From an uncultured Rhodospirillaceae bacterium (lineage in GTDB: Bacteria; Pseudomonadota; Alphaproteobacteria; SP197), in the NCBI GenBank assembly GCA_937880925.1, contig CALGGB010000103.1:1-50645 (forward strand): 50,645 nucleotides of DNA. Reading direction: 5' to 3'. Made by a program: the position numbers and the translations under genes. A model generated the notes under the pieces. It was not told the DNA's origin and made no database searches. It saw only the letters and a list, made by a program, of their open reading frames with translations. Below, one piece after another: positions 44,521-50,645 of the stretch; the first letter of the stretch is position 1, and each line of letters starts with the position of its first letter.

Positions 44521-45954
44521 ATGCGCTTTCTTTCGAGGCGTTTTTTCGCTGCAGCCGTGGCGAGCACGGTCTCTGCCTCACTGTTGTCGCTGCCTGCGGC
44601 GTACGCAGAGGACACATTGGACACCGATGAGGTCGCCAAGATTTCGCAGGAGGCAATGCTCTACGGCCTGCCGATGGTGATGCTCTACAGCATCATGAAC
44701 GCGTACGCGATCGACAAGGATTCGGGCCAGTTCAAGGCGCCATTCAACAGCATCGGGAATGTCCCGAAGGTCTATACGCCGGCCGATACGGCGGTGATCA
44801 CGCCCAACAGTGACACGCCCTATTCCTTTGCCTGGCTTGATCTGCGGGCCGAGCCGGTCGTGCTCTGCGTGCCCGAGATCGAGAAGGACCGCTACTACTC
44901 GGTGATGCTCACGTCGCAGTACACCTTCAACTTCGGCTACATCGGCAGCCGTGCTACCGGCAACGGTGCGGGTTGTTATGCCGTCGCAGGCCCGGACTGG
45001 ACTGGCGACACGCCCGCCGGCATCGGCAAGGTCTTTGTCTCCGAAACCGAGTTTGCGATCGCAGTCTATCGCACCCAGCTCTTCAGCCCCGCCGACATCG
45101 ACGAGGTGAAGGCGATCCAGGCCAAGTATGAGGTCAAGACCCTTTCGGCCTTCCTCGACGAGCCTGCACCCGCGGCCGCACCGGCCGTCGCATGGCCCGC
45201 GATCGACAAGGCCAAGGAGAAGGAAGACTTCTTCTCCTATCTTGCCTTCCTTTTGCAGTTTGCTCCCGCAACCGGGCCCGCGGCCGTGGAAGTGCCCCTG
45301 CGCGAACAGTTTGCATCCATCGGCATCGAGGCTGGCAAGCCGTTCCCGACGGTCACGCTGAGCGATGCCGACAAGGCCGCCATGGCCAGCGTCGCTCCGC
45401 ATGTCGAGGAGCTGATCAAGGCCAAGATCATGTCCATGGGCGCGTCCGTCAACGGCTGGGTCTATATCACCAAGGGTGTTGGTGATCGGGCGGTCTATGA
45501 CGGTGACTGGACCCAGCGTGCCGCCGTTGCCGTGGCAGGCATCCTGGGCAACGATCCTGACGAGGCGGCCTATGCGCTCACCCGCGACGATGCCCAGGGC
45601 CAGCCACTCGACGGCTCCAGGACGAACTACACCCTGACCTTCGCGGCCGACGCGTTGCCCCCGGTCAACGCCTTCTGGTCGGTCACGATGTACGACGGCA
45701 AGACGCAGCTGCTGATCGACAATCCGATCAACCGCTACCTCATCAATTCACCCATGCTGCCCGACCTGAAGAAGAACGCGGACGGCTCGCTCACGCTCTA
45801 CATCCAGAAGGATGAACCCACCGATCCGGACCAGAAAGCCAACTGGCTGCCGGCACCGGATGGACCGATCTACATGGTCATGCGGCTCTACTGGCCCAAG
45901 GAAGAGGCCCTCAACGGCAAGTGGCTGCCGCCGGGCATCGAAGCTGTGAAGTAG
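44521..45954 (+). CDS. Secreted DUF1254/DUF1214 domain protein
   Basis: 477 residues with a signal peptide (MRFLSRRFF..., cleavage near AYA-ED at 29/30). The first half has TPNSDTPYSFAWLDLRAEPVV, characteristic of DUF1254, and the second half has DGSRTNYTLTFAADALPPVNAFWSVTMYDG and WLPAPDGPIYMVMRLYWPKEE, characteristic of DUF1214. The family is widespread in proteobacteria but its function is unknown. Ribosome site AAGGAGAACCTGGAG. The upstream 159 bases hold no other gene, so the promoter should be there. A strong terminator follows. Confidence 0.87.
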   Translation: MRFLSRRFFAAAVASTVSASLLSLPAAYAEDTLDTDEVAKISQEAMLYGLPMVMLYSIMNAYAIDKDSGQFKAPFNSIGNVPKVYTPADTAVITPNSDTPYSFAWLDLRAEPVVLCVPEIEKDRYYSVMLTSQYTFNFGYIGSRATGNGAGCYAVAGPDWTGDTPAGIGKVFVSETEFAIAVYRTQLFSPADIDEVKAIQAKYEVKTLSAFLDEPAPAAAPAVAWPAIDKAKEKEDFFSYLAFLLQFAPATGPAAVEVPLREQFASIGIEAGKPFPTVTLSDADKAAMASVAPHVEELIKAKIMSMGASVNGWVYITKGVGDRAVYDGDWTQRAAVAVAGILGNDPDEAAYALTRDDAQGQPLDGSRTNYTLTFAADALPPVNAFWSVTMYDGKTQLLIDNPINRYLINSPMLPDLKKNADGSLTLYIQKDEPTDPDQKANWLPAPDGPIYMVMRLYWPKEEALNGKWLPPGIEAVK

Positions 45955-45976
45955 CCTGCGCCGATGTTGTGAACCC

Positions 45977-46008
45977 GAAAGCCGTCGCGCAACACCGCGG
46001 CGGCTTTC
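45977..46008. terminator. Bidirectional terminator between convergent DUF1254 and hemA genes
   Basis: Stem GAAAGCCGTCGCG (45977-45989) and CGCGGCGGCTTTC (45996-46008) pairs at 13 positions counting one G-T wobble, loop CAACAC. Since GAAAG and CTTTC are at the ends, a short T-rich tail appears in either direction. Confidence 0.75.
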
Positions 46009-46014
46009 CTGCGT

Positions 46015-47229
46015 TCAGGCCGCGCGCTTGATGGCCAGGGTTTCCCAGACATCCCCCAGGGCGGCTTCCAGCGCATCGATCATGGCGTCGTCGTGGAGCG
46101 GCGTCGGTGTCAGGCGCAGGCGTTCGGCGCCGCGTGGCACGGTGGGGAAGTTGATCGGCTGAACGTAGATGGCGTGACGCTCCAGCAGCAGGTCGCTGGC
46201 CTGCTTGCACAGCGCCGCATCGCCCACGAAGAGCGGCACGATGTGGCTTGCCGAGGGCATCACGGGCAGGCCCGCCGCACCCAGGCGCGCCTTCAGCGTG
46301 GCGGCGCGTTCCTGATGACGTTCCCGCTCGAGGGTGCTGCTCTTGAGGTGGCGCACGCTGGCCAGCGCCCCGGCGAGCACCGCGGGGGGCAGGGAGGTGG
46401 TGAAGATGAAACCGGGCGCGTAGCTCCGCACCATGTCGACCAGTGCCGCCGATCCGGCGATATAGCCGCCGACCAGGCCGAAGGCCTTGCCCAGCGTGCC
46501 CTGGATGACGTGCAGGCGGTCCATCACGCCGTCGCGCTCGGCGACACCGGCGCCGCGGGGCCCGTAGAGACCCACGGCGTGAACCTCGTCGAGATAGGTC
46601 AGCGCGCCATGGGCCTCGGCGACGTCGCACAGCGCCGCGATGGGCGCGATGTCGCCGTCCATGGAATAGACCGATTCGAAGGCGACCATCTTGGGCCGCT
46701 CGGGATCGCACAGGGCCAGGCGGCGATCGAGATCCTGCGCATCGTTGTGGGCGAAGATGTGCTTTTCGGTGCCGGCGTGGCGGATGCCCTGGATCATGGA
46801 GGCGTGGTTGAGCGCATCCGAATAGATCGCGCAGCCCGCCATCTCGCGCCCCAGGGTGGAAAGGGCTGCCTCGTTGGCGACATAGCCGGAGGTGAAGACC
46901 AGCGCGGCTTCCTTGCCGTGGAGATCGGCGAGTTCTGCCTCCAGCTCGACATGGAGATGGGTGGTGCCCGAAATGTTGCGCGTGCCGCCCGCACCGGCGC
47001 CCGTGCCGTCGATTGCCTTGCGCATGGCCTCGACCACCACCGGGTGCTGGCCCATGCCCAGATAGTCGTTGGAGCACCAGACCGTGACCTCGCGCTCGGT
47101 GCCGTCTCGGCGCATGCGCGCGCGGGGGAAGGCCCCGGCGATGCGCTCCAGGTCGGCGAAGACGCGGTAGCGTCCCTCGCGTTTCAGGGCATCCAGGCGA
47201 TCGTTGAAAAGGGCGTCGTAATCCATCAT
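46015..47229 (-). CDS. hemA: 5-aminolevulinate synthase
   Basis: 404 residues, PLP enzyme making 5-aminolevulinate from glycine and succinyl-CoA, the first step of tetrapyrrole synthesis in alphaproteobacteria. Seen: [23 protein letters not shown] at the start (shown in part), the glycine-rich [43 protein letters not shown] and the Schiff-base lysine in [13 protein letters not shown]. Two ATG codons in a row (47229, 47226) make the first residue uncertain; GGGAAGCGTGGA lies upstream. No heme-regulatory motif is seen near the start. It follows dinB on the same strand after 101 bases. Confidence 0.95.
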   Translation of the reverse strand: MMDYDALFNDRLDALKREGRYRVFADLERIAGAFPRARMRRDGTEREVTVWCSNDYLGMGQHPVVVEAMRKAIDGTGAGAGGTRNISGTTHLHVELEAELADLHGKEAALVFTSGYVANEAALSTLGREMAGCAIYSDALNHASMIQGIRHAGTEKHIFAHNDAQDLDRRLALCDPERPKMVAFESVYSMDGDIAPIAALCDVAEAHGALTYLDEVHAVGLYGPRGAGVAERDGVMDRLHVIQGTLGKAFGLVGGYIAGSAALVDMVRSYAPGFIFTTSLPPAVLAGALASVRHLKSSTLERERHQERAATLKARLGAAGLPVMPSASHIVPLFVGDAALCKQASDLLLERHAIYVQPINFPTVPRGAERLRLTPTPLHDDAMIDALEAALGDVWETLAIKRAA

Positions 47230-47330
47230 TCCACGCTTCCCGGGCGGCATCCGTACCGGCCGGCGCATGCCCGCGCCCGACGGCGACGTTCTAGCCGACA
47301 CGGCGGTTGATGGAAAGTGCGGGTGCGCAC

Positions 47331-48617
47331 TCAGCGCTTGGTCGGGCCCTGTCCTTCGGCCTTGGCGCCGAAACCCCGGCCCTTGATGACGGCCTCGTCG
47401 CCGAATTTCTCGCGCAGGGCATCCAGCGCCTTCTCCACCTTGCCGCTGCTGGCCGCAGGGCTGCGGAACAGGTCGGTCTGGGCAATCTTGCTGGAATCCA
47501 CCAGATCGTGGGCGCCGATGCCGATCAGGCGGAAGGGGCGGCCGTCGCATTCCTTCTTCAGCAGCGGTTCGGCGGCGCGGAACATCTCCTCGGCCGACTG
47601 GGTGGGATCGGAGAGGTGGCGGCTTCGGGTGATGATGCGGAAATCCGCGGTCTTCAGCTTCAGCGTGATGCCGACCCCGGCGACCTCGGCACGCTTGAGG
47701 CGGCGCGAGACGGTTTCCGACAGGCGCCACAGGATGGGCCGCAGGTTGTCGTAGTCTGCAAGATCACGGTCGAGCGTGATTTCCGACGAAATACTCTTGG
47801 CCTCGCCGTCGGGATCGATGCTGCGGTCGTCCTCCCCACGTGAGCAGAGATAGAGGCGGTGCCCGATCTTGCCGTACCGGGCGACCAGCTCGGCCTCGGG
47901 CAGGCGCGCGATCTGGCCGATCAGGGTGATGCCGTCGCGCGCCAGGGTCTGCTGCATGGCCTTGCCCACGCCCCACAGCAGGCTGACCGGCTTGTCGGAA
48001 AGGAAGGTGCGGGCCTCGGCCTGGCCGATCACCGCAAAACCGCGCGGCTTGTCGAGGTCCGAGGCAATCTTGGCGAGGAACTTGTTGTAGGAAAGCCCGA
48101 TGGAGACGGTGATGCCCAGCCGTTCCTCCACCTCGCGCGCCAGCTTCGCCAGGGTCTGGGCCGGCGCCCCGCGGTGGAGGGCCGCGGTGCCGGAGAGGTC
48201 CATGAAGGCCTCGTCGATGGAGAGCGGTTCCACCAGGGGGGTGAGCGCCTGCATCATGGTGCGCACCTCGCGCCCGACGCCGGCATACTTCGCCATGTCC
48301 GGCTTGATCACCACGGCCTGGGGGCAAAGCTGCATCGCCTTGAACATGGGCATGGCCGAGCGCACGCCATAGGTCCGCGCGATGTAGCAGGCCGCGGCGA
48401 CGACGCCGCGGTGACGCCCGCCCACGATCACCGGCTTGTCGCGGATTTCCGGGCGGTCGCGCTTCTCGATGGTGCAGTAGAAGGCGTCGCAGTCGAGATG
48501 GGCGATGGCCAGTTGCAGCAGTTCGCCATGGCGTACCAGGCGCGCCGAGCCGCAGGCCGAACAGTGCGCGGCATCGTCAGGGGGCAGGGCGCCGCAATCG
48601 CGGCAGAGGGCAGACAT
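47331..48617 (-). CDS. dinB: DNA polymerase IV (Y family) with N-terminal zinc ribbon
   Basis: 428 residues. Low-fidelity lesion-bypass polymerase. The palm carries [12 protein letters not shown] and [11 protein letters not shown] with the catalytic Asp, Asp and Glu residues; [19 protein letters not shown] is the conserved fingers/thumb segment. Before the polymerase core, residues 1-30 hold [19 protein letters not shown], a four-Cys zinc-ribbon-like unit seen in some alphaproteobacterial DinB but not in E. coli. A C-terminal beta-clamp motif was not evident beyond QTDLF (about residue 397). Transcription runs towards hemA. Confidence 0.92.
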   Translation of the reverse strand: MSALCRDCGALPPDDAAHCSACGSARLVRHGELLQLAIAHLDCDAFYCTIEKRDRPEIRDKPVIVGGRHRGVVAAACYIARTYGVRSAMPMFKAMQLCPQAVVIKPDMAKYAGVGREVRTMMQALTPLVEPLSIDEAFMDLSGTAALHRGAPAQTLAKLAREVEERLGITVSIGLSYNKFLAKIASDLDKPRGFAVIGQAEARTFLSDKPVSLLWGVGKAMQQTLARDGITLIGQIARLPEAELVARYGKIGHRLYLCSRGEDDRSIDPDGEAKSISSEITLDRDLADYDNLRPILWRLSETVSRRLKRAEVAGVGITLKLKTADFRIITRSRHLSDPTQSAEEMFRAAEPLLKKECDGRPFRLIGIGAHDLVDSSKIAQTDLFRSPAASSGKVEKALDALREKFGDEAVIKGRGFGAKAEGQGPTKR

Positions 48618-48661
48618 GATCTGTGTTCCCGGAGCGGCGGAGCGGCCGCCGCGCCGTCATA

Positions 48662-49018
48662 CTACTGCGTCTGGTTACAGGTCGTCCCGGTGCTGTCGCC
48701 GATACCCTCGGCAAGTTGCTCACCAAGCTGGTTGGCGCTGAACTCCAGCTCCACCGGGCTGCCGCCGACATCGGTGGCGTTGCGGCAATCCATGATGAAC
48801 CGGGCGTTGCCCTTGTCGTGTCCCTTGCAGGTAACCTTCCAGGTCGGGTCCGACGCCGTGACCGTGGTGCAACTGCCTTTCTGGTCGGCGCCTTCGCAGG
48901 CCATGGTGATGGTCGTGCCGTCGCAGTCATAGCTGAACTGCTCGGCGGCGAGCGCGGGTGCGGTCCCGATCAGGGCGGCAACCGCCAGTGCGTGATAGAG
49001 TGTGCGTGTGCGCTGCAT
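48662..49018 (-). CDS. Small secreted Cys-rich protein of unknown function
   Basis: 118 residues with a clear signal peptide (hydrophobic AVAALIGTAPALA, cleavage near ALA-AE at 24/25). The mature part has six Cys (in SYDCDG, MACEG, GSCTT, VTCKG, MDCRN and TTCNQ), an even number consistent with disulfides in the periplasm. I do not recognise the family. Its start is 14 bases from the start of the divergent gene at 49033. Confidence 0.72.
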   Translation of the reverse strand: MQRTRTLYHALAVAALIGTAPALAAEQFSYDCDGTTITMACEGADQKGSCTTVTASDPTWKVTCKGHDKGNARFIMDCRNATDVGGSPVELEFSANQLGEQLAEGIGDSTGTTCNQTQ

Positions 49019-49032
49019 GGGACAAGCCTGCC

Positions 49033-49728
49033 ATGAATCTGCTCGTTGATCATCCCTTTGGTGACGCCCTGGCCGGGATAGAAGTCCCCAATTGGTGCCA
49101 TGGCGTGTGGCAGCGTGAACGGCTGGCCTGGCCGGGCGGCGAGGATCGCGCCAAGACGGTGCTCTGGATCCAGACCCCGGTGCTGTTTGCCGATCTGCGG
49201 GTTCCGCCGCCGGGGCAGGTGGGCGAGGAGCAGGGTTTTGCCGGTCATCTGCTGGTCAGCGGGCGCATCTGCGCCTGGCAGAGGCCGCTCGACCTGAAGC
49301 CGCCCAGCGGCCCGGGCGATGCCGGTGCGATGTACCGCGACGGCACGTACATGCTCGAGTGCGGCATTCACGACAACTATCTCGAGGACTGGCGCCAGAT
49401 TGCCGATGGCACCCGCCATCTGGCTGCAACGCGTGGCGATGTCCGTGTCGCCGACGGCGAGATCCAATGGCCGGCTGAAGGGTTGCTGGAGCTTCTGGTC
49501 GCCTGCGGCAGCCATGTCATCCATGCCGTGCGCGATGGCGCCACGGCGAGCCTACGATACGGCAGTTTCGATGCTGCAAGTGGCCAGGTGACGCCGCAAT
49601 GGCAGGTGGGCGCCAGGGATGCGACGGTTGCGGCCGACAATCCCTGGTCGATCTGGCACGACACGATGGCGCCGGTGGCGCGGGATGCCCTGCTGGGCAG
49701 TCTGGACGCCTTGCCTGCGAAGACCTGA
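49033..49728 (+). CDS. Conserved hypothetical protein (WIQTP...DLRVP type)
   Basis: 231 residues. I do not recognise a named family with certainty; the phrase VLWIQTPVLFADLRVPP and the repeated aromatic/acidic segments (HDNYLEDWRQIADGT, NPWSIWHDT) recall a family of bacterial lipocalin-like or HRI1-like proteins. No signal peptide. The start is at 49033 (MNLLVDHPF); there is little room for a ribosome site or promoter because the divergent gene starts 14 bases away. It is followed by the P450 promoter region. Confidence 0.65.
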   Translation: MNLLVDHPFGDALAGIEVPNWCHGVWQRERLAWPGGEDRAKTVLWIQTPVLFADLRVPPPGQVGEEQGFAGHLLVSGRICAWQRPLDLKPPSGPGDAGAMYRDGTYMLECGIHDNYLEDWRQIADGTRHLAATRGDVRVADGEIQWPAEGLLELLVACGSHVIHAVRDGATASLRYGSFDAASGQVTPQWQVGARDATVAADNPWSIWHDTMAPVARDALLGSLDALPAKT

Positions 49729-49738
49729 AGCCTTGATT

Positions 49739-49755
49739 GTTGACCCCCGGTCAAC
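49739..49755. promoter_or_regulatory. Operator 1: GTTGACC-CCC-GGTCAAC palindrome
   Basis: Perfect 7-bp arms with a 3-base centre, overlapping a candidate -35 (TTGACC, 49740-49745). It shares the core TTGACC-N3-GGTCAA with operator 2, centred 28 bases away. Typical of TetR-family binding sites. Confidence 0.7.
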
Positions 49756-49764
49756 AAAGGAACA

Positions 49765-49785
49765 CTATTGACCATTGGTCAATAG
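49765..49785. promoter_or_regulatory. Operator 2: CTATTGACC-ATT-GGTCAATAG palindrome
   Basis: Perfect 9-bp arms with a 3-base centre. It covers the candidate -10 (CACTAT, 49763-49768, 17 bases from the -35) and runs into the ribosome site AGGAGG (49784-49789). Occupation would block both transcription start and translation initiation of the P450. Confidence 0.75.
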
Positions 49786-49795
49786 GAGGCGAGCC

Positions 49796-50645
<850 letters not shown>

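Noticed and set aside
46015-47730. A longer hemA start near 47730 extending the protein to 571 residues
   Set aside because: The extra residues lie in dinB in another frame and are not family-like; ALAS normally starts at MDYDALF.

Overview
The window reads as ordinary chromosome from a GC-rich alphaproteobacterium, perhaps of the Rhodospirillales/Kiloniellales type (the order is inference). Four signals point there: a C4-pathway 5-aminolevulinate synthase, a SAM-II riboswitch ahead of metZ, an RpoH promoter fitting the alphaproteobacterial consensus, and a PimC/PimD-type acyl-CoA dehydrogenase pair. I saw no tRNA, rRNA, phage, transposase or CRISPR array. Genes are dense, with many 4-base ATGA overlaps. 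The first gene (acyl-CoA ligase) and last gene (cytochrome P450) are cut by the window edges.

Layout. 1-6.7 kb: acyl-CoA ligase, MDR reductase, cardiolipin synthase, patatin and SMP-30 protein on +, then a phosphotransferase on -. 6.7-21.5 kb: lipid or dicarboxylate beta-oxidation genes (pimD, pimC, SDR, thioesterase, thiolase, FadB-like fusion protein, a third acyl-CoA dehydrogenase, a second ligase), interrupted by two MsrA-type genes and a large RTX protein. 21.6-28.8 kb: an FAD oxidase and an unusual three-gene operon (trimethylamine-dehydrogenase-like flavoprotein, acetolactate-synthase-like enzyme, acetolactate-decarboxylase-like protein), with a divergent M20/SDR pair. 29.6-38 kb: a DUF2899-type transporter, ProC-like protein, MmgE/PrpD, D-2-hydroxyacid dehydrogenase, a frameshifted exoD, and a coupled cyclodeaminase/Rdx/rhodanese operon. 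38-44.4 kb: Hsp20 with an RpoH promoter and a ROSE-like thermosensor, chorismate mutase, a GFA protein, metZ under a SAM-II riboswitch, and a coupled DppA/methyltransferase/methyltransferase/OsmC operon. 44.5 kb to the end: a secreted DUF1254 protein, hemA, dinB, two poorly known genes, and a P450 behind two perfect palindromic operators.

The genes suggest a heterotroph that activates fatty or dicarboxylic acids to CoA esters and beta-oxidises them through ETF-linked dehydrogenases, and that also handles methylated amines and methyl transfer to homocysteine (TMADH-like protein, two BHMT-like proteins, metZ). The best leads for something undescribed are the TMADH-like/TPP-enzyme/ALDC operon, an M20 protein that has lost both private ligands of one zinc site, a MsrA-like protein stripped of its accessory catalytic residues, a 9 x 36-residue RTX super-repeat, the twin P450 operators, and three intergenic inverted doublets whose hairpins differ by compensatory changes.
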